64,000 nucleotides of DNA from Pithys albifrons albifrons (GCF_047495875.1 NC_092486.1:4601738-4665737); one strand, 5' to 3'. Positions 1 through 10,873 are shown, numbered from the stretch's first letter. Notes: a model not told the origin generated them from the sequence alone. Numbers and translations: made by a program.

Positions 1-474
1 GTCCCTGTGAGCCTTGTCCAAACACTCCTTGAGCTCTGGCGGGTTTTGGGCTTGGTTACTGCAAAGCTTGACAGAAAACCAACATTTATGCCCTGGTTTA
101 GTCCAACAATCCTTCATTTCCTGGACTCAAAGCACACCAGCCTCCTGTGCCTTCATGAGTGTCACCTCCACAGGAGGACCCATCCTGGAATCCAAGATGG
201 ACCAGAGGAAGAGCCTCACAAGCATCACCTGCCCCGTGGGTGCTGTTGGTGGGCACGTGATCTCCATGCCCCCCATGGCACGAGCAGCCACTGCCAGTGG
301 TGACTGATGAGGCTCCATAGTCAGGGGCTGCTCTCACACAAACTGCCTCCATCAGCAACTCGCTGCTCCCATCGGTTAATCTTCCTGCAAACAGTGCACT
401 CCCAGAACAGGGGGGACATTTCCTCTCCCAGTCACCTAATCTACCATCTACTTTATGCACACATGCTCTGAGGG
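1..474. other. unique noncoding spacer
   Basis: This is single-copy, moderately GC-rich sequence. The open frames on both strands have no protein-like composition, no recognisable domain and no splice-site framework. I see no repeat or RNA gene here. Confidence 0.5.
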
Positions 475-780
475 GTTTTTAGATATATATATATATGGTT
501 TTTTCTAAGCAATCAATCTGTGAGGCGAGAAGCTGCGACTGAATTTAAATACCAAGGTTTTCATTATCTCCGACATTGGGAAGAGAAAGCGGGGAGAGAG
601 GGACAGCGAAAATAGAGGGGAATAAATTCCAATCTCTTCAACAATATATCTGAAGGTGTGCAGATTTCTACAGCCTTATAATGCTGAGTGTATTTTACCA
701 AATCTTCTGCAGGTTGAATATATTTGGAGAGTAGATGGCAGAGTCCCTTTGGCTGTTTGTTGTCCTTCCCACTGCCTTGG
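475..780. promoter_or_regulatory. AT-rich candidate noncoding element
   Basis: A short (AT) run near 482-496 is followed by about 250 bp of AT-rich, non-repetitive sequence with words such as ATTTAAAT and TTATAATG. It contrasts with the GC-rich flanks. The composition fits a small enhancer-like conserved noncoding element, but no factor site is decisive and conservation was not tested. Confidence 0.25.
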
Positions 781-1999
781 CTGCGTTGGAGCAGGGGAGT
801 GAGTTCATAGGATTTGCAGGGCATTGCCTTTTGGAGAGCCCCAAAGAGCTCTGGATCCTGTTCTGCCAGGATCCAGGTGCAGACTGAGAGTTGTCCCACC
901 TGAGATGTGGGGAGGGAGGCAGGAGCAGAGAGGAAGGGAAGGGGTTGTTACTTGCACAGGGTAGGAAGAGCCAAGAGCAGAGCTGAGTGTTGAGCTGGAG
1001 GCATTAGGGACCCTCTCTCCTCCATGGGCCCACCCAGAAGACCTGTGAGCATCCCAGGGGTCTACTGAGGTACCCCCTGCCCAGCTCAGCCCCTGCAGGG
1101 GCTGAACACTGATCTCTCTTGCTGATACATCCACATGCTAAACAAACATTTCCCTTCTCCCAGCAAACCCCTGGTTTAGGAATTTTGAGTTTTCAGCCAC
1201 AGTTTTTCAAGGTACCTGGTGGGGTCCAGGTTTGGAGGAGACTATTTAGACTTAAAAGGATTTGTGGTTTGTTCTACACTAATATGGTGTCTGTTGCCAG
1301 AGGTCACAACACCTGCAGATTCCCATTTGTATTTCTGATCTTTGAGCAAATACTGTGCAAGTAGTTGCTTTCCACACTCCAAAGCAGGATCTTCTGCTGC
1401 TCTTGTCCAGTTTTAAACCCTCATTTCCCTCCCTTGAGGTGTTGCAAGAGCATCAGATGGATTTGCTGCAGCAGCAGCACCAGAGGGGAAAAATCTCTTT
1501 GCATCAGTTAAAATTTCCAAGGTTGAAAAATCAATGATTGCACAAAAAGTGCTCTTGAGTTCAGGTAAATTTTGGATGAAGTTTCAGGGGAGCCTAAACT
1601 GCAAAGCTTATTTGACATGAGAACTTTGGGGGCTGCTTTGCACAGGCAGCAGCGAGACCCCCAGGCAGGCCTTACCACATTCTCTCATCCTCTGCCCATG
1701 GGGATGGTCCCACATCCCAGGGGATGCTGCAGTGCCAGGGGCAGGGCCAGGCAGAGTGTGGGGCTGGGGGATGCCCATCAGTGGTGGATCCCATCCCAGC
1801 ATGGCTCAAAGGACCACGACCAGGGTCTGCAGAGGGGCTCTGCACCCCCAGCCCACACTTCCCTGCTTCCCATGTGCCTTCCCTGGTCTCTTCTGCACCA
1901 GACCTTTCTTTTCCTCCCTCTTTTCCTTTTTTTTTTCCTTATTATTTTTCTCCTCCCAGGGAGAACTGTACAGAGACTGATGGTTTTATTTTACATGAA
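781..1999. other. unique noncoding spacer with pyrimidine tract
   Basis: The spacer is GC-rich and unique. The only structure I see is a strongly pyrimidine-biased run at about 1898-1960, which includes a run of ten T residues. Open frames covering it translate to low-complexity Phe/Leu/Ser strings and are not genes. Confidence 0.5.
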
Positions 2000-2360
2000 T
2001 CACTGATTATCTAACAAATTAATTACCTGCTCCCTCCTCCCCTCCCATGTGAGGTCACAGAGCTGGGTGGGGGCCACCACTGCCCCCCACTTGGTGCCAT
2101 CAGAGCTCCTCCTTTAAAGACTAGAGACAAATGTCAAAATTGCCAGATTAGGTTAAAATCAGATTTAAACATCTCTTACTAAACACAGAGGCACACAAAC
2201 TCAATATGTCATCTTTAATGGTTCAGAACAAAGCCTAGAAAAATTGTGTCCCAGCACACAAGAATTTTATAACCTTTGATATATAGCTTTCATTATTAGC
2301 AATAATTTCTGTAACTGCATCCGGATTCACAGGAACACATATTGAATAATAATTCTCCTT
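2000..2360. promoter_or_regulatory. AT-rich candidate noncoding element
   Basis: This AT-rich block contains a homeodomain-type TTAATTA at 2019-2025 and further ATTA words around 2290-2300. It is bounded on both sides by GC-rich spacer. I infer an enhancer-like element from composition; an overlapping 73-codon minus-strand frame is not convincing as coding. Confidence 0.3.
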
Positions 2361-2689
2361 GTGTTGGTTTGTCCCCATCCCATGGGCTCCTGAAGCCCCT
2401 TGGCCCAGGCAGCACCACCCCAGCCCTTCATCCTCCTCTTCTTCCTCCTGGGACACAACCAGCCTTTTGTTGTCCTTTGGTTCCTCTATTTTTGGTTTTG
2501 TCCAACCCCCATTGCTTCCTCCCCCACTCCTGTCATGGTGTTAAAATCTAATTCTGCAGACAACTCTGTTCACCTGAGCCAGGAGCAGCCCCAGCTCCCC
2601 ATGTGTGCACACACAGCACACCAACCCCAACAACAAGAAAAGGCCTTCGCTCCCCTCCGCCTCTTTTCACAGTCAGGCTTCAAGTTCAC

Positions 2690-3110
2690 ATGTGAATTTA
2701 TGCCAGTTTTGACATTAGCAGGAAAAATTAACAGTTCACACACACACACACACACAAAGAAACTTGCACAAAAGAGGTTTTGTGTTTCAAGCAGAATAAA
2801 TTATAGTGTGATGTTATTAAAACACTTAGTTGTTAAGTTGCCAAGAAAATCCAGTATATTCACACGGACTCGAGGACCTGTCTCCATGCAAAGTAATTAA
2901 ATTAGATTTATGGGCTGCATTACATCAGTGTTTGATAGTTCATTTTTCCTTTCTTCATATTTTGTCCTGCTTTATTAGAGCATGTGACAGATGGTAAAAA
3001 TAGTGTGAAGTTTCTTGGCCCTGTGCTAAATCCCCCTTCGGTAGTATATCTCTCTTCTGTCAGTTCTCCCCAGTGATGATAAATTAACCTCTCCTCTTCT
3101 ATCCCAAGTG
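2690..3110. promoter_or_regulatory. AT-rich candidate element with abutting POU-like and homeodomain-like words
   Basis: Downstream of a CA microsatellite lies an AT-rich block. ATGCAAAG (2886-2893), one base off the POU octamer, directly abuts TAATTA (2894-2899). Further ATTAG and TTATTAG words follow. The sequence has no coding character. POU plus homeodomain composite sites are well known in developmental enhancers; binding here is inference. Confidence 0.35.
2737..2756 (+). repeat. (CA)10 microsatellite
   Basis: Ten uninterrupted CA dinucleotides are visible. It is likely to be length-polymorphic. Confidence 0.95.
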
Positions 3111-3224
3111 TGGCAGTAAAGCACTCTTTGACACAGCACTATCACTTTATCTTAATCTGTGCTGTTCCAGGGGCGGGGTGGGGAAGGAAGGGAGGGGAGA
3201 TGATGCAATCGTTACCACGAGTTC

Positions 3225-3302
3225 AAAAAAAAAAAAAAACCAGAAGAAAAAGATTTATTATGTCAAAAAAAAAAAAAAAGAAAAAGAAAAGAAAAAAGGA
3301 AA
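3225..3302 (+). repeat. A-rich low-complexity tract
   Basis: Two separate runs of exactly 15 A residues (3225-3239 and 3265-3279) each follow the dinucleotide TC, and a GA-rich stretch follows the second run. No retroposed gene body precedes either run, so I treat it as simple low-complexity DNA rather than a processed-pseudogene tail. Confidence 0.9.
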
Positions 3303-3333
3303 GCCAGGAATAATGCTGATTTATGGAATCTGC

Positions 3334-3349
3334 TGTGTGTGTGTGTATT

Positions 3350-3394
<45 letters not shown>
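3334..3394 (+). repeat. (TG)6 plus (AT)20 compound microsatellite
   Basis: Six TG units (3334-3345) are followed, after a short interruption, by 20 uninterrupted AT units (3355-3394). A perfect AT run this long can extrude a cruciform and is prone to length change and sequencing error. Overlapping open frames translate to alternating Tyr/Ile and are artefacts. Confidence 0.95.
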
Positions 3395-3401
<7 letters not shown>

Positions 3402-3415
3402 CAGGTATGTATTTG

Positions 3416-5484
3416 CCCATTCCCAGTTCCCTGCTGGGCAGCAGGTCCCAGGGATTTGACCCTGGTTTGATTAACGGACTTCAGGCCCACTGGGGGTCCC
3501 AACCTCCCTCACCCACCACTGCCCCATCCCTCCTCCAGCTGGACTGTGGGCAGGGGTTGATCCCCTCCAGCAACCTGGAGTTACTGCCCCCCTGCCCCTG
3601 GCCCTGCTCTGCCCAGGGGCAGAGGGTCCCCCCTTGTCCTCTCCCAAGCCCTGGCTGGGACCAGGTTCCTGCTTTCCAGGAGGAGCTTTTCAGGGCAAAC
3701 CCTGGGAGATTTCCTTAGGCTTTTGGAGTGCTGGGATAACGATTATGTGGAATGAGCTCACAAATTTCCTTCTAGTGAGACAGAGCAGGAGCCACAAGGA
3801 TTTTCACTCAATCTGGTGGGCAGGCAGAGATGAGGAGAGAAGGCAAAATAGGGAATGGGAGGTGTAAGGAGAGAAAGCCCTTCCCTGGGAATGCCCTGGT
3901 GTCCGGTGTCTGTGTCATGGTGAGGTGTTGGACTGGTTGTGTCAGATATGGCAACGCTTGACATATGGAGATACAAAGATAGTGGTATCCCTGAATTTAA
4001 AGCACTGAGACCAACGGAGCCAGCCCTCTCCTCCCTCCAGTTCCCCCCCATCCCTCCAGGGATGACTCAGAAGACACAGCCTGGGTCCTGCCTGCTATTT
4101 TAGGAGTGGGAGACCTCGGCTTTCTCCCAAGCTAAGGATGTCCTAATACAGGAGTGATCTGGGGGATTGACTATGTGTGGGTAACTCCTTGCTCGCTGCC
4201 TCTCGGAGCCACTTGGCATGTTGGATCTGAGTAGACACGTCAGCAATGCCCAATAATAGCACAAAAATCAGCCTCACAGGGCTGGGTTTGGCCTGGGCTG
4301 TGCTCCCCAGTCCTGCATGGAATCACCCAGGGGGACAATGTCAGGCTGGGTGTTTTGTTAAACACTTGCTGGGAAGCAGAGTCAGTCAGCTTTCCCCTCT
4401 GGTGCCATATCCCTCCATTTAAAAGCCAATTCCTGTTCATACAGGGAGCATTTAGCGAACATCTTTCTCTCCTCCTCGGCCAGGTTCCAGCTCAAAGGAG
4501 TGGACTGGGGTGCTCAGTCCCCTGGACTGTGACTAAAGACCCTGGCACATCCCTCATAGTGAGCCTGTCACTGCTCTGAGCATCCTCCCATGGCCCTGGA
4601 GTGGGACAGGTGAGTGGCACAGACCATGATGCCAGTTCTGGCACAGCAGGGTGACTCCATGTTCCTGCTGGAGGGTCACACAGGTGTGGAAGAGTTGGGT
4701 CGCCCCTTCTGTCACCCTGGGGCACCCCATGGGTGCTGGTCCCCAGAGGGGGCTGCAGTCCAGGCTGTGAGAGGGTCATTGTGGTCTGTCAGAGCAAGAC
4801 CTTAAGGCCCAGTTGTAGAGTTTTTAATTTGTAGATCAATAACCAGATAATACTAATGATGGTGTCGATGCAACTTAAACCCCTCGTGGTGCAGTGCCTG
4901 GAATAACTGGGAAATGGGGAAAACACAGAACGTTCTGTTGGAACACACCTGAGCCACCTCCCACCTTTCTCTGAACATCTCCATGGTCTGCCAGGACCTG
5001 GGGCCAGCCTGTGGCTGGGAGGCAGAGCTGGAGGCTTTTCTGGTTTAGAGAAATAAAGAAGGTAAGACTGTAAAAAAATGGCCATTTCAGTTTTATAAAT
5101 GAAAGCTGAAGCCCCCCAGTGCTCCCAGACCAGTCCCAGACTGGTTTGTCCTTAAAAGGACAGCACAGATCACTTGGCTGTTGTCACAGGTACAAATGAG
5201 CAGCTGGCACCACAGCTCCCATCAACCACAGCACCTCTTGAAGGAGCAGGGACACTCCCAGGGAGTTTATGGGGCAGATAGGGCGTGATGACAGTGGGAT
5301 TAACCTTCTCCCCCCTGTCCCTCTGCAGGAGAGTCAGTGGGACCTGCCTCCCACAGCGCCAGCACCGCCACAGGGTGTATTTAGCATGGAGACAGGAACC
5401 CCTGAAACCAAACCCCTGGAACACCAGACCCTCAGCTGTGCCCACAGTTCTCCTGGGAGACACGTGGTGATGGGGTCACAGCGA
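3416..5484. other. unique GC-rich spacer
   Basis: The spacer is single copy, with no recognisable exon. A mildly AT-rich patch at about 4800-4900 interrupts it. A strong-looking splice acceptor (pyrimidine tract then CTGCAG, ending at 5328) has no plausible exon or donor behind it. Confidence 0.45.
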
Positions 5485-5669
5485 GGGGTGGCATTGCACT
5501 GTGGCACGGACATCACAGCATGGGGTGGCATTGCACTGTGGCACAGACATCACAGCATGGGGTGGCACTGCACTGTGGCACAGAGGTCACTGTAAGAGGT
5601 GACATTGCACCATGGCACAGGAGTCACAGCAAGCAGTGACATAGCACTGTGTCCATCAGTCTTGGGGTG
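5485..5669 (+). repeat. 37-bp tandem repeat, five copies
   Basis: Copies begin near 5485, 5522, 5559, 5596 and 5633, an exact 37-bp period. Each carries a core close to GGGTGGCATTGCACTGTGG followed by CACAGACATCACAGC. The first three copies are nearly identical and the last two are more diverged, which suggests recent duplication at the left end. Confidence 0.9.
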
Positions 5670-5773
5670 CTCTGTGTCCCCTTGGGTGCTGCCAGGCAGC
5701 GGTCAGTCAGTCAGTCAGTCAGTCTGTCTGTCTGTCTGTCTATCACCCCTGCCTTGGGGTGCTCTGTGTCCCC
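5661..5773 (+). repeat. 92-bp direct repeat flanking a microsatellite
   Basis: The 17-mer core CTTGGGGTGCTCTGTGT is present at 5661 and again at 5753, both followed by CCCC, so the pair has a 92-bp period. The (TCAG)/(TCTG) run lies between the two copies. Confidence 0.8.
5703..5738 (+). repeat. (TCAG)5(TCTG)4 switch microsatellite
   Basis: Five TCAG units (5703-5722) change without interruption into four TCTG units (5723-5738), followed by TCTATC. The clean phase-preserving switch implies that one A-to-T change was spread by slippage. Confidence 0.95.
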
Positions 5774-5839
5774 CTGGGCACCTGAGCAGGGGTCCCTCTG
5801 CCCCCACCCCAGCCTGCAGGCTTGAGCACTTTAGGTAGC

Positions 5840-6180
5840 CAATCACACTGCATTATGAGCCCAAGTAATGCTTATCATTAAACCTGTAATTTATTTCTTC
5901 TGTATTTCATAAAATGTGAAATATTGCAGCTCGTTGGGGGCCCAGAGAGAGCGGGGATGCTCCATTAAGTTCGACACTGCTCCTCCATAAGATGCAGTAA
6001 TTATATGCGGCTTTTTTTTTACTGCTAAGTTCCTACTTGCAGATGCTAACAAAAGAAATAAGCTTTTAATCCAAACATAATTAATATGAATTACCTCCAC
6101 AGTACACCCTGGCTTTGCACCATTAAACTTAATTTTTGTTTTGCATGATAATTGTGTTATCATTACCATTTATAGGAGAA
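5840..6180. promoter_or_regulatory. AT-rich candidate noncoding element
   Basis: This is a well-defined AT-rich island with words such as TAATTTAT, ATTAATATGAATTA and TTAAACTTAAT, and a run of nine T residues near 6010. An overlapping 92-codon minus-strand frame reads as AT-rich noise (Ile/Lys/Asn-rich, no domain). Enhancer function is inferred. Confidence 0.35.
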
Positions 6181-7359
6181 CTCGGGGACCTTCACTTTGT
6201 TTTCAGCCAAGACCAAAGGCACTGGAAATGGCTATTGACGGGCTCAGTGCTGCAGAGTCTGGGGAATTATGGGCCTTGGCTGGCCTTGGGTTTGTCTTTG
6301 CCATGGTCAGTGCTGGGTCGGTCACTCCATTCCCCTTGTGCCGTCCCTCTGGCAGGTGGTGGGATCCAAAACCCCCAGGGCTGTGCCAGAGCAGGAGGAT
6401 GGGCAGTGGCACAGCTGGGAACCCTCCATGGACAGAGAATAATGTTCTTGTTGCCAGGACACAAGAGCTGGTGCTTGGATGCCAAAGCACCTCCGAGCAC
6501 ACCCCAAAACCACCTGGCACAGGGTCTGGGCACTTGAAAAGTAGAGCCAGTGACCCCAGAGAAGAGTGGGGTCTGTGTCCTGTGGTCCCAGGAGCCACCC
6601 TGGAGCCCCACCCTGGAGCCCATTAACAGCCTGGCCCCATGGGATGAGTTTGTGCAGTCACATTTCAGGAAAGAGGGAGATGAAATCAAGTCCTGTAATT
6701 ATTTATTGAAATTACAGCCCCTGTCGAGGAGGACTGAATTACTGCAGACTCCATTAGCTGGCTCGCTGTGGATGGGAGAGAGGGAATGAGAAAATGATGG
6801 ATGAGAAAGACAGAGAGAAATTTTAAAAATAAAAGGGAATGAAATGAGAGGAAGAAGGGGCAAAGAGGGGGGAGAGAAGGGCCCTTCCCCGACCTGCTTT
6901 CTCCTTGCTGGAGCTGCTCTCAAACTACAGTGCCCAGTGGGTTCTGGATCATTCTGGAGGCTCAGACCCTACAGCAGCAGCAACATTACAGTGTATGGGG
7001 CTGGGGGGCACTGTGGAGCTGCCAAGGGCAGGTAGAGGGTCCTCCAAGGGGAACCTGGACCTACTGGCAGTTTTGGATTTGGGGCTTCAAACATTTACAG
7101 TGAATTAGGTGGAGAATGAGATGTGTCTTCAGCAGGGGGTGGGCAGGGACCCTCCGTGCCTCTCCTCACTTGGGTGCTGCTGCAATGAGGGTAGTCCCTC
7201 CCTGCCAGGAAGCCTGTCAATGTGCTGGGAAGGGCCAGGAGGGAATGGAGGGGATGATGGAGGACACAGCTGATGGTACCAAAGTAGCTGGCCAAGAGCA
7301 GAGAGAGAACAATGAAATCCCAGCACTGAACCCCACTGTTTAAAGTTTTATCCACAGTT
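6181..7359. other. unique spacer with a small AT-rich patch
   Basis: The block is GC-rich and unique, except for an AT-rich patch at about 6685-6850 with TAATTATTTATTG and a purine-rich run (GAGAGAGGGAATGAG). Several open frames cross it on both strands, but none resembles a protein. Confidence 0.45.
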
Positions 7360-7570
7360 GCCTGTGATCAGCACTTTGAATGATTGCATAAATATATTAA
7401 TTACACTAATTCATTTTCCCAGGAAAGAGGCTTCAGTAGCTGGAGACAGCAGGTATCTGAAGGAGAGCAGAAGCACCACTTTGCAGGCAGCAAATTCCCT
7501 AATTAGGGCTGTTCCCCACCACGGGGCTTGGGCCAAGGGCCCTGCATTACAGGGACAAATCTCAAAGCAA
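7360..7570. promoter_or_regulatory. AT-rich candidate noncoding element
   Basis: A TTAATTA word sits at 7397-7403, followed closely by further TAATT words and, near 7499, TAATTAGG. This clustering of homeodomain-type words in about 150 bp is the only signal. Confidence 0.3.
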
Positions 7571-8039
7571 AACGTTTTAGGAAACATGAAGAGGTCAAAC
7601 AGGAGCCTCATTACAGGGTGGTCTGGAAGCAGCTGCCAGTCCTGAACCCACCCAGCCTGGCACTGGCTCATGGGGGTCCTGCAGGGATCAGGGCACAGGG
7701 TGGGCACTGGGGTTAAAGCCTCAGGAGGTCACATGCCAAATACCTGGTGGTCCCCTGAGCTCCCCCAACCCTTGTGTCCCCAAGGTGGAGGCGCTGGGAG
7801 TGGACTGGGAATTGTCCCCTCGTGTCTTTGGTTCCATCAGTGTCACAAAGTCACTGCCATGCTGCAAAATCCCCCTGCAGAGTTCCCTGGCTGAGGGCAA
7901 ACCCAGATCCCTTGCCCCACCCTCTGCCCCTCTCTCTCCTGGTTTCCTTTCCACTCCACACCACCTTTCCAGAGCCCATTTTCAGACAGAGCAAGTGATG
8001 CACCAGTCACTGTGCCCCTCATCCCCTTCCCAACCTGCC
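7571..8039. other. unique GC-rich spacer
   Basis: The sequence is unique, with no repeats, RNA gene or credible exon. Confidence 0.45.
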
Positions 8040-8300
8040 TCCTGATAATAATGAGCCCAGACACTTTTATTATCATTATTAATTAGCACTTTCAAGCAAT
8101 GGAATTAAATCAATATGGTGGACTGAAACTAATTTTAACAAGCCATTGAGATCAATCATCAGGACTTTTATCTACATAAATGCCACTAAACTCAGCTCGT
8201 TAGTGTAACATTAGCTGGGAAAGGGGGGAGAGGGAAGGGAGACTGGCGGGGTTTTAATTAGGAAGACATAAACCATGCCATGATTTTTCTTCTTTGATTT
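8040..8300. promoter_or_regulatory. AT-rich candidate element with two TTAATTAs
   Basis: TTAATTA words occur at 8079-8085 and 8254-8260 in a block that also holds TATCATTATT and AATTAAATCAATATGG. Sharp composition boundaries separate it from the GC-rich flanks. A G-quadruplex-forming run lies inside it. Confidence 0.4.
8217..8239 (+). other. G-quadruplex motif
   Basis: Four G runs of at least three (8217-8219, 8223-8228, 8232-8234, 8237-8239) are separated by loops of 3, 3 and 2 bases. This meets the canonical intramolecular G4 pattern on the plus strand. Folding in vivo is inference. Confidence 0.7.
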
Positions 8301-9059
8301 GCTTTTAATCTCGTCCATGAGCTCTCCTGGTGCCCTGGCTGATTATCACTCTCTTCACCTCCTCTCAGGAAGCAAAGGCAGCGGGAAGGAGAACAGGGGA
8401 GCAGGAGAGGGCAAACACAAGGAGAGGGGCTTGGCCACGATGGCTCTGCTGAGCCACTCGGTTTTCCCAACTCATGTGGGATGTGGCAGGATGCAGGACA
8501 CTGTGGAGCATCTGCAGGATCCCCTGCACTGAGGAACTCCCATGGTGTTTCTTCAGCCAGTCTTTTGCCTGACCCACATCTCCCCCCCCCAGTGCCTCTG
8601 GACCACGACCTCCACCCTTGCTGTTCCTGGACCCGATGCAGATGAGGGTTTGCTCCCACCACAGCCCTGGCCCAGGTTTCTGAGGTAGTGAGTGGGTTTG
8701 TGGCTTTTTAAAGCCACCTTTAGGTTGTCTTTGGTCTTCCTGAGATGGCCCTGAGATTGCCCAGCTCTGCCAGTCCCAGGTCTAATGCGATGTGGGAGAC
8801 CTTTGGCTCCCCTAAGGCTACTTTCACCTTCCAGCCCCCTCTGGCATCACTCCAGCCTGGCTGTGTCTGGCATGATCAAAGCCATGGCCACACAACAGCC
8901 CCTGCTGCAGACATGACCTGGTTTTGAGCCAGGCTTAAAAAGCTCTTAAACTCCTCCTTAGGAATGCTGAAGGAAGGCCCATCCTTCAGCAGGGCTGTGC
9001 TGCTCTGCACCACCCAGCATCAGTCCCCCGGTGTCATCTTTCCTGATGTCTCTGCCAAA
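8301..9059. other. unique spacer with short perfect hairpin
   Basis: The spacer is GC-rich and unique. Positions 8700-8717 form an 8-bp perfect inverted repeat (GTGGCTTT / AAAGCCAC) around a 2-base loop. A C-homopolymer run lies near 8583. No gene is seen. Confidence 0.45.
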
Positions 9060-10150
9060 CCCTCCTGTGAAATACGGCAGATGCACTAGAAAATATTTCC
9101 TTTTTGTTTGCTGGATGGGTAATAACTTGCCTTAGAGACAGTCTTTATAGTCAGCACAAAAGTAATTTACCTACATGCAGCGCTCTCAGATTGCAATAAA
9201 TCAGCCGCTCTCCGGTGCCGGGAACGCGGCGCCCGCCCCGGACTGGGGGTCCTGTGCCCCTCACCATCCCCTCTGCCACCACCCTGGCCAGTGCCAGCCA
9301 GAGGGGATGTTTGCAAGCACCAAAAAATAAATAACTGTGCTGGCGCTGGCAGCGGGGCCCTGAATCACAGCCCCTCGCTGGCAGCCCATTTCTCCGCAGA
9401 AAGCTCTTAGCAGTTAATTTCTGGCTAATTTATTATCCTTCGGCTTAGCCCTCCAGCACCATTAGCAGTACACTGACACAACTGAGTGAAATATTGTCTA
9501 ATTTATTATCTTATTACTCCTCTGGAACAGGATCAATTAATTACCCATTAAAGTATTTCAGCTGCAGAGATTTATTAGGGGCCTCGGCGTTTTAACAGAT
9601 GATTAGTTATATATGTTTGTTTGCCTGAGGAGCACAGACTGGCAAATGACTGGAGGGGAAGGGGAAAGACACCGAGTCGGGAGGTAGCTAATGGATCTTT
9701 TCTTGACTCTCTGAAAATGGAGCAGTCAATGACAAGAATTATCGACTCATTCACTTGCGGTTTGGAGATAACCATATGTACAGGGAGAGAGAGGGGGCGA
9801 GGGGAACCGGGAGAAAAAAAGCCTCACTCAACTGCTTTTTCCATTCAATAAATTTGCTTCAGAATATATTGGATTGGGGTTTGATGGCTATTTCGTGTTT
9901 TGCAGAGTGCTGACACTGGTATGATTCAGTAATTATTGTTTCTTTTAAGTTATTGCTGTAATTTTGCTTTCTAAGATCCCAATCAATTCCCGCCTCTCAA
10001 GGGCACGCTTGAAAAGCGATATTTGAAAACAGCCCTCTGATAGATTGTGCCGTTAGACAGTGGCTGAGACAAATAGCCTAATCTGGCACAAATTAGCTTG
10101 GCTTCCACAGATAGTTTTATACAGCAATGTAAATTATATTGTCAGGGCCA
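9060..10150. promoter_or_regulatory. large AT-rich candidate regulatory block
   Basis: About 1.1 kb of non-repetitive, AT-rich sequence is dense in homeodomain-type words: TTAATTA at 9537-9543, ATTA repeatedly, and the 12-mer TAATTTATTATC twice (9426-9437 and 9499-9510). A CpG-rich core at 9205-9245 is embedded in it. This combination of TAAT clusters, sharp borders and no coding frame is what long conserved developmental enhancers look like. A 66-codon minus-strand frame (9575-9775) and a 76-codon plus-strand frame overlap it and are not credible proteins. Confidence 0.5.
9205..9245. promoter_or_regulatory. CpG-dense core inside an AT-rich element
   Basis: About eight CpG dinucleotides fall in roughly 40 bp (around GCGGCGCCCGCCC), directly surrounded by AT-rich sequence. 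It is too short for a CpG island. It may be a GC-rich factor-binding core. Confidence 0.4.
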
Positions 10151-10379
10151 GTCACTTTCCTGCTTAGAGTGCAGCTAACAAGAAGCCATGGAGACATTAC
10201 CAGGGCTGCCACCCGCTCCCGGGGCTGCTGCTGAGCCATTTGCCAGCCAGGATGTGCAGAGCAGCATTCCCTGGGTCCCTGCCGCTGGCATGATGCCCAT
10301 CCCGACCCACTGCCCAGCTGGGATACCCGTGCTGGGATCACCGGGGGGCTGATGCTGGGAGGAGGGGGCCCAGGGGTGG

Positions 10380-10873
10380 TGGCAGAGACTCAGAGGTGCT
10401 GGCAGTGGCACAGAGGTGCTGATAGTGGCTCAGGAGTGCTGGCTGTGGCTCAAGGGTGGTGGCAGTGGCTCAGGGGTGCTGGCAGTGGCACAGAAGTGCT
10501 GGCTGTGGCTTCAGGGGTGGTGGCTGTGGCTTCAGGGGTGGTGGCTGTGGCTCAGGGGTGCTGGCTGTGGCACAGAGGTGCTGGCTGTGGCACAGAGGTG
10601 CTGGCAGTGGCTCAGGGGTGGTGGCTGTGGCACAGAAGTGCTGGCAGTGGCACAGAAGTGCTGGTAGTGGCACGGAGGTGCTGGCAGTGACACAGGAGTG
10701 CTGACTGTGGCTTCAGGGGTGGTGGCTGTGGCTCAGAGGTGCTGGCAGTGGCACAGGGGTGCTGGCAGTGACACAGGAGTGCTGACTGTGGCTTCAGGGG
10801 TGGTGGCTGTGGCTCAGAGGTGCTGGCAGTGGTACAGGGGTGCTGGCAGTGGCACAGGAGTGCTGGCAGTGGC
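10380..10873 (+). repeat. 20/21-bp minisatellite with 81-bp higher-order repeat
   Basis: About 24 tandem copies of a unit close to GTGGCACAGAGGTGCTGGCA are present. Most units are 20 bp; some are 21 bp because of an extra T (GGCTTCAGG versus GGCTCAGG). Near the right end a four-unit block (20+20+20+21 bp) beginning ACACAGGAGTGCTGAC at 10690 recurs at 10771, an 81-bp higher-order period. Open frames of 82-112 codons across it, rich in Val/Ala/Trp/Gly, come from the repeat and are not genes. Confidence 0.95.

Noticed and set aside
3225..3302. Processed pseudogene tail
   Set aside because: The A runs have no retroposed gene body upstream and no target-site duplication that I can see.
5303..5330. 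Strong splice acceptor-like sequence
   Set aside because: The pyrimidine tract plus CTGCAG is good, but the sequence after it has no coding character or donor and runs into a tandem repeat.
8680..8717. let-7-like seed (TGAGGTAG) beside a hairpin
   Set aside because: Only the first eight bases resemble let-7; the rest differs and the hairpin is 8 bp, far short of a miRNA precursor.
10352..10704. Val/Ala/Trp-rich frames over the 20/21-bp array
   Set aside because: Repeat artefact; all three plus-strand frames are open at once.
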